From G963664585 sp963664585 (GTDB lineage Bacteria > Bacillota > Clostridia > Oscillospirales > Ruminococcaceae): a stretch of 64,000 nucleotides of DNA. Location: the NCBI GenBank assembly GCA_963664585.2, contig CAXXEO010000008.1:62001-126000 (forward strand), in the 5' to 3' direction. The notes below the pieces were generated by a model that saw only the letters and a list, made by a program, of their open reading frames with translations, made no database searches and had not been told where the DNA came from. A program made the translations under genes and the position numbers. The stretch's first letter is position 1. Each line of letters opens with the position of its first letter. Below are positions 56,301 through 62,955 of the stretch, in pieces.

Positions 56301-57726
56301 TGGCTTCCTTCCTAATCAGATCGTCGGGGCCAGGATGTGGGGTAGGTGCGGTTTTTATCAATGTGGAGGAGCCTTCGGCTTCCGCGATCAACTTCAGGAT
56401 GCCTGTGGTGCACTTTTCTTCTCGCCAGAGCTAGCTAAACGACAGATTTACAGAGCCTGTGCGGTGCAGTTTACTGAAGGGGACGTCCTGCATTGGTGGC
56501 ATCGTCTTCCTGCATCGGGAGGGGGTACGAAAGGGGTTAGAACAAGATACTCGGATGATCTTCTTTGGCTGCCCTATACCGTATGCGAATATCTAGAAAG
56601 GACTGAAGACAGTTCCATCCTGTCCCCCAAAATCGCCTATATTACCGCACCAATTCTGGAAGATGGGGAACACGAACGGTATATTACGCCGCAAAAAAGT
56701 GATTTAAAAGAGGATGTATATCACCATTGTCTCAGGGCGATTGAGCGTGCGGCTAGGCTGGGCGATAAAGGCCTTCCGCTTATGGGCTGCGGGGACTGGA
56801 ACGACAGCTTTAATCAGGTCGGTGCGGCGGGCAGAGGACAGAGTGTCTGGCTTGCTCTATTCCTCGCTCATCTACTGTGTCGTTTTGCTCCAATTTGCCG
56901 CCAGATGTGCGACGACGAACGGGCGGACCGCTATGAAGCCCTGTCTCATTCGCTCAAAGAAGCGGTAGACCGTGAGTGTTGGGAGGGCCGCTGGTACCTG
57001 CGTGCCTTCTATGACGACGGCGAGCCGATGGGTTCAGTCAATGCGGAGGAATGCCGCATTGATCTTCTGCCCCAAAGCTTTGCCTCTATTGCGGGTATGT
57101 CGAACAGCGAACGGGTCAACAGTGCCCTTGACTGCGCGATGAGCGAGCTTGTGGATGAGGAAAAACGTATTGTGAGGCTTTTCGCTCCACCTTTCAGCCG
57201 CTCAAGACAGAATCCCGGCTATGTCAAATTCTATCCGTCCGGGATTAGAGAGAATGGGGGGCAATACACTCATTCGGCGATCTGGCTGGCCATTGGGCTT
57301 TTTGAAGCGGGAAGGGTCGACGAGGGATATCATGTCCTACAGATGCTCAATCCGGCGGACCGATGCAAAAACAAGGAGCTGGCCGACGCTTATAAACTCG
57401 AGCCTTACTATCTGGCTGCGGATATTTCTACGAATCAGGATGCTTTGGGACATGGCGGCTGGAGCATATATACAGGGGCGGCCGCCTGGTATTACCGCGG
57501 GGTGATGCAGTGGCTTTTGGGTATAACGCTTCGAGGTGATCATCTTCTTCTTACCCCAAAGCTGCCAATTGACTGGCCGGGTTTTGACCTCGAAGCTGTG
57601 ATTATGGGTACCAGACTTAGCATTACAGTGAAGCGCACAGGAACTTCTGCCCTTTTTTGCGATGGAAAGCCCACGGACCAGATAGAGCTGGACGGTCAAC
57701 CACACAGTGTTGAGCTAACTCTGTAA
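50332..57726 (+). CDS. NdvB-like cyclic beta-1,2-glucan synthase-type protein (GT84-GH94)
   Basis: 2464 residues. GGAGGT precedes ATG 50332. Order of parts: a helical N-terminal region, two membrane segments near residues 265-300, and a GT84-type glycosyltransferase with the acidic motif LDADTQMTF near residue 469. More membrane segments follow near 660-720, then a glycoamylase-like domain (ERYHGNLYNWYSTIDL, SPWGISESGFYAFD) and finally GH94 phosphorylase-like modules with CGGAFGFRDQLQDA near 2013 and GCGDWNDSFNQVG near 2153. In proteobacteria this architecture makes and sizes cyclic beta-1,2-glucan from UDP-glucose; those proteins are about 2800 residues. In Clostridia the product is unproven but a beta-1,2-glucan is the reasonable inference. 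Monocistronic. Confidence 0.9.
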   Translation: MTEPARMTIDEIDNLIPDGESRKKTARQLGRSIKKEMHFITAGYTALPQTGRTPAQQWLWDNHYSLEREARLCLVELSAMQKRRFPQGVERIYEMLYRVLSKLSPSLDDESIVMVLSRIDLRCPLTVGQLSLLPTLLRLALISIAYGAVYEGLEREDAEREISYAVKGLTALYQIDFAAIEDTVSQIERILCLDPSGIYPKMTEESRSYYRGRVAAIAMRRGCEEREIALEAVERAKKGTDERTRHVGYYILKDPVSTSQKRAKGRMLIIGAPVAAMGISACIGLYLENFWVFLLLILPFWECTRILLERLIYPSVPADFIPRMDFDKTGERPHVVVAVATLLPQAAEAEKLGKRLVSLHFKNRYHNACYCILADFSQSGEPLTPEDQARAEAAARVVRSLNSRYDNRFALLVRRRSYSHTEDAFTGWERKRGAITELFRFLKGENTDYYTFEGDRRRLRRAQYCVTLDADTQMTFRSLERMVAAAVHPLNRPLIDEKRGIVTDGYGILVPRIGVDLKSAEATSFSRVMEGSGGITPYDTRTKDLYQDLFGEGIFSGKGLLDIDSYYKLLNNSLPQGQILSHDILEGAYLRVGFMSDIEMTDQTPPNADSWLLRFHRWVRGDWQNVLFLKRRFRLDAEEYKNPISMLSKYKLWDNLRRSMTPPAMLLCLVYAMIAKHSANALVFAVTLALLLPPLISAVSSAVSGGFFVLSRRYFAGFLPFAADMLGRAYFSAALLVEQSGIAVDAMIRALYRTFVSRKNTLAWTTAAQQQAKNYKTHGFILRFLPAQLIGMTIFLLAENPFLLIYGGIFSTIHLTIYLSGRPHGHRQLELSEEDRGEILGYAAAIWRFFENYVDEKNNFLPPDNIQFAPAYAVAARTSPTNIGMYLLSVLAAKDFGFIDLEGMHMRIDRTLSTIERMERYHGNLYNWYSTIDLSLLRPAFISAVDSGNFVCSLVALKEGVLEWGGKGAEGLVSRIETLISDTDLSIFYSKRRKLLSIGIDPDTDLTNHSYYDFLMSESRMTSYYAIACGQVERKHWGALNRSMTRNGSYAGPVSWTGTMFEYFMPYLLLPDYGGSLMGEGLRYCLYCQKKQKRPSFSPWGISESGFYAFDQHLNYQYKAHGVQQIGVKRGLDRELVLSPYSSFLTLPFSPGMSIKNLRQFKELGAYGSYGFFEAMDCTPSRTASSPYSIVRSYMSHHLGMSLVACDNALSDQIMQRRFMNDDSMASAEEFLQERIAKETVVYGRARVAGLSERPSSLRGGDESLIDIDSAMPRAMLLSNGELTEILTDTGAGFLRSGSCDLTRHSPDILRRAQGIFAFIKVGGRLIPVTKSPLEFTNVSYEVKGDSTGVTFAAESGHIEASMRCMVYPTVPTAQRQLIIKNKSAKKQTVEVLFYLEPTLSPAGDYNAHPAFSKLFVSSSYDAESRSVTFARCKRGACEEIYFTAALLEKADFDFELKKENLFSSPDGFAWVKNFDHIPFTGLMGTPDGVLAIRAKLVINPNSQGQLTLLMHESKSIQDGIAGIISARRRGGMPKEKGAPGPIAMDSAEGRICLDLLAQLLFGREGGVEREEAALKNVQGQCALWPLSISGDLPIAVLALEEESDLEELMFYQSIQSKLRVCGIEFDICLLYASLRSEELLGKALQVIAEGGREGILGARGGIFFVDTDSCREDTVTLIRASARNIPMARSGERRLTAFHPTMQRPVERKEFLLEGLPVYGGCFVNDRFYVDRISPLPYCHLLSNPGFGSLMSDKALGFTWATNSRENKLTPWYNDIATDNNGELLLLRVGESCYNLIEGSLASFSSKDALYEGMAGRISTHVEVSVATAGGVKYMDVTLTNQDEREVEAICAYYIEPVLGVDRSRAMFIKPHLDKEGLLLSNPYGSGVMGYALMASNSEISYATTNRAAFLSGDWLKKEVKPQSDPCAAIIIKRQLPPKRSVHIRFILGFATEEKAVKRLAAMPKSTGWHPENSYRITTPDKYLDSFINGFLPNQIVGARMWGRCGFYQCGGAFGFRDQLQDACGALFFSPELAKRQIYRACAVQFTEGDVLHWWHRLPASGGGTKGVRTRYSDDLLWLPYTVCEYLERTEDSSILSPKIAYITAPILEDGEHERYITPQKSDLKEDVYHHCLRAIERAARLGDKGLPLMGCGDWNDSFNQVGAAGRGQSVWLALFLAHLLCRFAPICRQMCDDERADRYEALSHSLKEAVDRECWEGRWYLRAFYDDGEPMGSVNAEECRIDLLPQSFASIAGMSNSERVNSALDCAMSELVDEEKRIVRLFAPPFSRSRQNPGYVKFYPSGIRENGGQYTHSAIWLAIGLFEAGRVDEGYHVLQMLNPADRCKNKELADAYKLEPYYLAADISTNQDALGHGGWSIYTGAAAWYYRGVMQWLLGITLRGDHLLLTPKLPIDWPGFDLEAVIMGTRLSITVKRTGTSALFCDGKPTDQIELDGQPHSVELTL

Positions 57727-57735
57727 TTTTTGGTA

Positions 57736-57763
57736 TTCCATGTGGATATGTTTGTGGTATAAT
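57736..57763 (+). promoter_or_regulatory. Putative promoter upstream of yfmF
   Basis: TTCCAT (57736-57741), a 16-bp spacer and TATAAT (57758-57763), starting 10 bp after the ndvB-like stop codon. The -35 is weak, the -10 consensus. Confidence 0.45.
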
Positions 57764-57789
57764 AAACGACAAGATGCTTATTTTACCAA

Positions 57790-57840
57790 TTTACGCCCCA
57801 TAGGCTTCCACCGTGGGGTTTCGCTGGTGGTGGGCAATTA
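57790..57840 (+). promoter_or_regulatory. Structured leader between ndvB-like gene and yfmF
   Basis: GCCC (57795-57798) can pair with GGGC (57832-57835) enclosing CCACC (57808-57812) / GGTGG (57826-57830) and a nested CCCCA/TGGGG option. It lies in the 170-nt leader of yfmF. It matches no riboswitch I recognise, and could equally be a terminator-like relic. Confidence 0.35.
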
Positions 57841-57933
57841 TCGCATAAGCCCAAAGAGTTTATACGATAGTTAAAGTTTGACAATTGTAAAAATATGGCG
57901 AATCTTAAATTTGCCTGATATGGAGATGTGCAG

Positions 57934-59214
57934 ATGAGCTACAGTCTGAAAAGACAGCCTGCGGGAAATGGTATACACTATAACGTTATAAACGATCCCA
58001 AATTCAAGCACAACAGAATTTCCGCCAATCTGATTGTGCCGCTGGATATGTCTACCGTAACGGATTATGCGCTTTTGCCCTTTGTGATGCGCAAGGGGTA
58101 TCAGGGTTGCGCCGACTTCAGCGCGCTTAATGCAAGGCTTGACGATCTGTATGGTGCCAGTTTGAGTGCCGATGTATCTAAGATTGGTCGTTATCAAATA
58201 CTCAGCATTTCGATTCAGTCTATCGATGATCGCTTTGCAATACAAAAGGAAGAGCTTGTAAAGGAGTGCGCCGTTACACTTAGGGATATGCTCATCAGCC
58301 CCAATATTGTGAATGGTGCCTTCCCACAAATTGATATCGAGCTGGAACGCCAGTATCTGATTGACACCATCGAATCTGAGATTAACGACAAGCGTGCCTA
58401 TGCGATGAGCCGCTGCAAGGCGATTATGTGCGAGGGGGATGCTGCTGCCATTCGCCGTTACGGGTATATTGACCGCGCCAAGCTTCTGACCCCCCAGTCA
58501 GCGGCATCAAGCTATGACAGGTTGATGCGCATGGCGGCAATTGAGCTCTGCTTTGTGGGAAGCGGAAACGGTGATACCGCGGGTGATATTTTGATCAAAG
58601 GACTTTCCGCGATGAAGCGTCAACCCCTGAGTTATGCTCCTGAACCCATGAAGACAACCGCCAAAAACGTCAACGAGCATATCGAGCACATGGATGTAAG
58701 CCAGTCCAAGCTTGTTATGGGCTTTCGAACGGGTGAGATTGCGAATATCGGCGAGCAGAACGCTACCCGGCTGATGACCGCTATCCTCGGAGGAACTCCT
58801 TTTTCTAAACTATTTATGAATGTACGTGAGAAGCTTTCCCTCTGTTATTATTGTGCAGCTCGCTTTGACCGCGCTACCGGTATTCTGATGATCGACAGCG
58901 GCATTGAGGGCGACAACCGCGAGAAGGCCCAGGCCGAGATTCTCAATCAACTAGAGGCTGTCAAACGGGGAGACTTTACCGATGAAGAGCTTGAAAACGC
59001 TCGTCTTTCCATGAAAAACTCACTTCGTTCTGTCAGCGATTCGCCGGGCTCTATTGACGATTGGAATCTGATGCAGCTTGTATCGGGTACAGGGATTTCC
59101 CCGGATGAGGACATTGCTGCCCTTGATGGTGTAACCGGTCAGCAGGTTATCGAGGCGGCCAAAAAGGTCAGCCTTGATACCGTATATCTTCTCACAGGAG
59201 GACAGAATCAATGA
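57934..59214 (+). CDS. yfmF: M16-family protein YfmF (EF-P modification-associated), non-catalytic subunit
   Basis: 426 residues from ATG 57934 (GGAG 8 nt upstream). M16 peptidase fold in two halves, but the zinc-binding HxxEH is absent: the equivalent place reads LPFVMRKGYQGCADFS. The second half retains ATRLMTAILGGTPFSKLFMN and VREKLSLCYYC, family-typical. This is the inactive partner of the downstream YfmH, with which it overlaps by 4 bp. In Bacillus the pair is linked to completing the 5-aminopentanol modification of elongation factor P. That role here is by homology. Confidence 0.88.
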   Translation: MSYSLKRQPAGNGIHYNVINDPKFKHNRISANLIVPLDMSTVTDYALLPFVMRKGYQGCADFSALNARLDDLYGASLSADVSKIGRYQILSISIQSIDDRFAIQKEELVKECAVTLRDMLISPNIVNGAFPQIDIELERQYLIDTIESEINDKRAYAMSRCKAIMCEGDAAAIRRYGYIDRAKLLTPQSAASSYDRLMRMAAIELCFVGSGNGDTAGDILIKGLSAMKRQPLSYAPEPMKTTAKNVNEHIEHMDVSQSKLVMGFRTGEIANIGEQNATRLMTAILGGTPFSKLFMNVREKLSLCYYCAARFDRATGILMIDSGIEGDNREKAQAEILNQLEAVKRGDFTDEELENARLSMKNSLRSVSDSPGSIDDWNLMQLVSGTGISPDEDIAALDGVTGQQVIEAAKKVSLDTVYLLTGGQNQ

Positions 59215-60503
59215 AACAGGATAAAATTCACTCAGAAACTCTGGGCGAAAGCTATATTAAAATCGAGCATCCAAGTGGGCTCACCATGCTGCTCTACCCG
59301 ATGGAGGGCTTTTCCGTCGCACATGCTTTATTTGCTACACGGTATGGTTCGATTGACGACTGTTTTAAGACTGGTGCTGACAAGGAGTTTTTAGAGGTGC
59401 CCGCGGGCATTGCTCACTTTCTGGAACACAAGCTTTTTGAAAATGAACAAGGTGATGTGTTTTCTCTTTATGCGGCTACCGGGGCGTCGGCTAACGCATT
59501 TACTTCCTTTGAAAAGACCGCCTATTTGTTCAGCTGCACAGATCACTTCGAAGAGTCGCTTGAAATCCTCTTGAACTTTGTAACACATCCATATTTTTCA
59601 CAGAAGACGGTGGAAAAAGAGCAGGGAATCATCGGACAAGAGATTCGGATGTATGACGATTCACCCGATTGGCAGGTGTTTTTCGGACTTTTGGGTGCCC
59701 TATATCAGAACCATCCCATCAGCATTGATATTGCCGGAACTGTGGAAACCATCGCCAAGATAGATGCTGACCTCCTGTATCGTTGCTATGGTACTTTCTA
59801 CAACCTGCACAACATGGTGCTTTCCATCGCGGGTAACTTTACTGTAGAGACAGTTATTCAAGTGGCCGACCGTATTTTAAAGCCTGCCGAACCCATAGCG
59901 ATCAGCCGCAGAGAGATCAAAGAACCCCCTTATGTGCAGTCGAAACGAGTGGAAAAGAAACTTGCTGTGGCTCAGCCACTCTTCCAGATCGGTTTTAAGG
60001 CAGCCGCAGGGGATTATAAGCAGAATATCGCCGACCAGATCCGCTGTGAACTGATTCTGGAGCTAATCGCAGGCGAATCCACCCCCCTCTATCGCAAGCT
60101 GTATGATCAGGGGTTGATTAATCAGGTTTTTGTGACCGAGGTGCTGGCAGGTCCAAACTATATTGTCCCTATGCTGTCAGGTGAAGGCCGTGATCCGGAT
60201 GAGGTATACCGTCAAATATGCGGTGAAATTGAGTCCATGAAAGAAAAAGGTCTTGAGGAAGATCGTTTCCTTCGTGCGCAGAGAGCGTGTTATGGTCGCT
60301 ATATGGGCATCTACTCGAACCCAGAGTCCGTCGCCGGACTGCTGCTGCTTGCCCATATGTCGGGCATGGAGGGCTATGAGATACTGGATATTCTCACCTC
60401 TGCGACATCGGCACAGCTTTATGAAATGCTTCCAACCCATTTTAACAGCGAATATTCAGCACTGTCGGTAATTACCCCGGCTGTGGAAGGCGATGTAGAT
60501 TAA
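59211..60503 (+). CDS. yfmH: M16-family zinc peptidase YfmH (EF-P modification-associated)
   Basis: 430 residues. The zinc site is complete: AGIAHFLEHKLFE supplies HxxEH, and the downstream Glu lies in the EKEQGIIGQEIRMYDD region. The substrate-binding half includes AGESTPLYRKLYDQGLI. It forms a catalytic heterodimer with YfmF; ATG 59211 overlaps the yfmF stop (ATGA). A role in processing EF-P modification intermediates is inferred from family knowledge. Cytoplasmic, no signal peptide. Confidence 0.9.
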   Translation: MKQDKIHSETLGESYIKIEHPSGLTMLLYPMEGFSVAHALFATRYGSIDDCFKTGADKEFLEVPAGIAHFLEHKLFENEQGDVFSLYAATGASANAFTSFEKTAYLFSCTDHFEESLEILLNFVTHPYFSQKTVEKEQGIIGQEIRMYDDSPDWQVFFGLLGALYQNHPISIDIAGTVETIAKIDADLLYRCYGTFYNLHNMVLSIAGNFTVETVIQVADRILKPAEPIAISRREIKEPPYVQSKRVEKKLAVAQPLFQIGFKAAAGDYKQNIADQIRCELILELIAGESTPLYRKLYDQGLINQVFVTEVLAGPNYIVPMLSGEGRDPDEVYRQICGEIESMKEKGLEEDRFLRAQRACYGRYMGIYSNPESVAGLLLLAHMSGMEGYEILDILTSATSAQLYEMLPTHFNSEYSALSVITPAVEGDVD

Positions 60504-60529
60504 AAGAACTGACCATTCTTCCAACCTGC

Positions 60530-60907
60530 CTCGCACGCGAGCAAATAATGTCCCCATCGCCTCGCCGCTAAGCGACAACCGGCGAGGGATGACCCGGGGC
60601 CCCCAACAAATGATTTGTTGGGGTGGTAATTAGCTCTTATCATTCCTGTGCTTTGCGTGATGAGAGTTTGTGATTCAATTATTTTTGTGCCGACGCAAAG
60701 CGGCAGAATGGAGCATGAGTTGAAGAAACTTGTAGTTTCTTTCAACTTGCCTCGCTCACGGGCGAACTATGTCCCCATCGCCTCGCCGCTAAGCGACAAC
60801 CGGCGAGGGATGACAAATAAGCTCTTATCATTCCTGTGCTTTGCGTGATGAGAGTTTGTGATTCAATTATTTTTGTGCCGACGCAAAGCGGCGGAATGGA
60901 GCTTATT
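60530..60907 (+). repeat. Imperfect tandem duplication upstream of lgt
   Basis: Two units of about 190 bp. Shared blocks are GTCCCCATCGCCTCGCCGCT..CCGGCGAGGGATGAC (60550-60593 and 60771-60813) and a block of about 83 bp from AGCTCTTATCATTCC to GAATGGAGC (60631-60714 and 60819-60903). The first unit carries an extra GC-rich hairpin (CCCAACAAA-TGA-TTTGTTGGG) between the blocks. The second unit ends at the lgt ribosome binding site, so the duplication copied the lgt leader. No gene is supported inside. Confidence 0.85.
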
Positions 60908-61840
60908 ATGAGTGAAATTGTAAATTTTCCCGGGCTGGGTCTGGTTTTCGACATTGATAAGGTGGCCCTTTCTATTGGATCACTCACCGTTTATTGGTAT
61001 GGTATTATGGTCACAACAGGCATCCTGCTCGGCGGCTTATATGCCTTTTCCCGCAGTAATGAATTTGGCGTGGATGAGGACAAGGGTCTGGATGTGATTA
61101 TGATGTCCATCATCGGCGGCTTTGTGGGTGCCAGAATTTATTATGTTGCGTTCACCTGGGACTATTACAGCCAGCATACGGATGAAATTTTTAAAATATG
61201 GAATGGTGGAATTGCCATTTACGGCGGGGTCATCGGTGCCTTTATTACTGCGGCTTTTCTGTGCAGGCTGTGGCATGTCAGGATACTTCCACTTGCCGAT
61301 ATGTGCATGGGCGGGCTGATCATTGGTCAAGCCCTCGGACGCTGGGGAAACTTTTTCAATATTGAAGCGTTTGGAAGTAACACCACCCTGCCCTGGGGGA
61401 TGTCCTCTCCCACTATCGCTAACTATCTTCAAATTCATAAAGGTCAACTAGCCTCAATTGGGGTGCTTGTAAATCCGATGACACGTGTACACCCCACCTT
61501 TTTATATGAATCGATTTGGTGCCTGATCGGTTTTATTCTTCTTGCCATGTTGGCGCGCCGCCGTTTTTTCGATGGTGAGCTCTTACTTATTTATACGATT
61601 TGGTATGGCGCCGGCCGTTTCTTTATCGAAGGGTTGAGAACGGACAGTCTGATGCTGGGGTCATTTCGTGTATCTCAGATATTGGCGGCTGTGTGTGTAA
61701 TCGTGGCCAATGCCATATTGATTGGGATTCGGGCAAAGATCAGGCGTAATAATGATCCCACATACTTGCTCCCGTATGGTAAGACACAAGAATGGCAGAT
61801 CGAGAAACAAAGGCTAAAGGAAGCGGCATCAAAAAAATAA
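60908..61840 (+). CDS. lgt: Prolipoprotein diacylglyceryl transferase
   Basis: 310-residue membrane enzyme that attaches diacylglycerol from phosphatidylglycerol to the lipobox Cys of prolipoproteins. Seven membrane segments. The Lgt signature GRWGNFFNIEAFG and the essential residues in GGIAIYGGVIGA, HPTFLYESIW and EGLRTDSL are present. Start ATG 60908 follows GGAG by 6 nt; the frame could extend to an upstream ATG at 60896. It would process the lipoproteins encoded at 24094 and 32728. Confidence 0.95.
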   Translation: MSEIVNFPGLGLVFDIDKVALSIGSLTVYWYGIMVTTGILLGGLYAFSRSNEFGVDEDKGLDVIMMSIIGGFVGARIYYVAFTWDYYSQHTDEIFKIWNGGIAIYGGVIGAFITAAFLCRLWHVRILPLADMCMGGLIIGQALGRWGNFFNIEAFGSNTTLPWGMSSPTIANYLQIHKGQLASIGVLVNPMTRVHPTFLYESIWCLIGFILLAMLARRRFFDGELLLIYTIWYGAGRFFIEGLRTDSLMLGSFRVSQILAAVCVIVANAILIGIRAKIRRNNDPTYLLPYGKTQEWQIEKQRLKEAASKK

Positions 61841-61893
61841 AAAAAGTAACACCTTTACGTCCTCTGCAAATGCTTTATTGGTAAGAATGGCCC

Positions 61894-61922
61894 TTGACAC
61901 TCTGGACAGCTTGTGATAACAT
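61894..61922 (+). promoter_or_regulatory. Promoter of the rplU-rpmA operon
   Basis: TTGACA (61894-61899), a 17-bp spacer and TAACAT (61917-61922). Confidence 0.7.
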
Positions 61923-61925
61923 ATT

Positions 61926-62008
61926 ATACGCCGCATGTTGTAGGCTTTTTTAAGAGCGCTTTGCGCCGCCTATCTATCAGCGAGTCTAAATAAGCAGGTG
62001 TAACAATC
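61926..62008 (+). ncRNA. Ribosomal protein L21 leader region
   Basis: The leader ATACGCCGCATGTTGTAGGC..TTTTTTAAGAGCGC..GCGCCGCC.. up to the rplU start has the CGCCGC..AGGC and GCGCxxxGCGC pairing expected of the L21 leader, the autoregulatory RNA found before rplU in Firmicutes. Called from context and shape, not from a model search. Confidence 0.6.
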
Positions 62009-62320
62009 GTGTACGCAGTAATTGAAACCGGCGGAAAACAGTACCGTGTGTCCCAGGGCGATATTCTTTATATCGAAAAGCTCGATGTGGAAGCAGACGC
62101 AACGATCGAGTTTGACCATGTAATGGCAATCGGCAGCGAGGACGCGGTTAAGGTGGGAACACCGGTCATTGAAGGTGCCAAGGTTATCGCCAAGGCTATC
62201 AAAAATGGCAAGGCAAAGAAAATAACCATATTTACCTACCGCTCTAAGAAGAATTCCAAGCGCAAGATGGGCCACAGACAGCCCTATACCAAGGTTGAGA
62301 TTCAGTCCATCATCGCGTAA
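62009..62320 (+). CDS. rplU: 50S ribosomal protein L21
   Basis: 103 residues beginning MYAVIETGGKQYRVSQGD, the invariant L21 start, from a GTG codon, with KKNSKRKMGHRQPYTKVEI at the end. First gene of the rplU-rpmA-obgE cluster. It binds 23S rRNA and probably controls its own leader. Confidence 0.97.
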   Translation: MYAVIETGGKQYRVSQGDILYIEKLDVEADATIEFDHVMAIGSEDAVKVGTPVIEGAKVIAKAIKNGKAKKITIFTYRSKKNSKRKMGHRQPYTKVEIQSIIA

Positions 62321-62350
62321 TTAATCTAATAATATCGGAGGTGTAGATAA

Positions 62351-62608
62351 ATGGCACATAAAAAAGGTATGGGCTCTACAAGAAATGGTAGAGATTCAGA
62401 AGCTAAACGACTTGGTGTAAAACGTGCTGACGGTCAGTTCGTTCTGGCCGGTAATATTCTCGTTCGCCAGCGCGGCACACATATTCATCCAGGCAATGGC
62501 GTCGGCAAGGGTTCAGACGACACACTTTTTGCTCTTGTAGATGGCAAGGTCCGCTTCGAACGCAAGGGAAAGGACCGCAAGAAGGTTTCCGTATATTCGG
62601 AGAACTAA
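62351..62608 (+). CDS. rpmA: 50S ribosomal protein L27 (no cleavable N-terminal extension)
   Basis: 85 residues starting MAHKKGMGSTRNGRDS. Most Firmicutes L27 proteins start with a nine-residue extension (of the M-L-R-L-D-L-Q-F-F-A type) removed by the Prp protease, whose gene normally lies between rplU and rpmA. Here both the extension and the prp gene are missing; the intergenic gap is only 30 bp. The mature N-terminus, which reaches the peptidyl-transferase centre, is made directly. GGAGG precedes ATG 62351. Confidence 0.97.
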   Translation: MAHKKGMGSTRNGRDSEAKRLGVKRADGQFVLAGNILVRQRGTHIHPGNGVGKGSDDTLFALVDGKVRFERKGKDRKKVSVYSEN

Positions 62609-62625
62609 AAGCAAGCTGTCAAACG

Positions 62626-62655
62626 AATCCCGAGTGTTCGCTCGGGATTTTTGTT
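62626..62655 (+). terminator. Rho-independent terminator of rplU-rpmA
   Basis: AATCCCGAG (62626-62634) pairs with CTCGGGATT (62641-62649), followed by TTTTGTTTG. This separates rplU-rpmA from obgE transcription. Confidence 0.88.
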
Positions 62656-62686
62656 TGTACTCAAAATATTGCATCCGTTATAAATT

Positions 62687-62792
62687 TATAGCCAATTAAC
62701 TTAAAAACTGGCTATATATAAAATGTCATTTTCTTCCCCCGCCTTGGGCGGGAGAAGAAATCACAAGCTTGTTTTCAAGTTAATCAACTATA
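62687..62792 (-). repeat. Dispersed palindromic repeat, copy 13
   Basis: Reverse-orientation copy with plus-strand core CCCCCGCCTTGGGCGGGAG; in element orientation this is a slightly changed canonical loop. Confidence 0.9.
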
Positions 62793-62955
62793 GCTGCTAT
62801 TTCCCACGCCGGAGGCAAGGGTAACAGCGCGAAAATACACTGTCAGTTTTTTGTAATGATCGACATACTGATCAGGGTATACTAAAGCAATTGGAAAGAT
62901 ATAAAGAAATCGCATTCATTTTGAATAATGCAATTATCAAGAGGAGGGTGAGACT

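Larger units (their letters stand above)
62609..62955. other. Intergenic region between rpmA and obgE with terminator and repeat
   Basis: Contains the rpmA terminator (62626-62655) and repeat copy 13 (62687-62792), then about 160 bp that should hold the obgE promoter (TATACT near 62878 is a candidate -10). Confidence 0.55.

Noticed and set aside
1399..62792. Regularly recurring palindromes as a CRISPR array
   Set aside because: Copies are kilobases apart, in both orientations and without short spacers; no cas genes are present.
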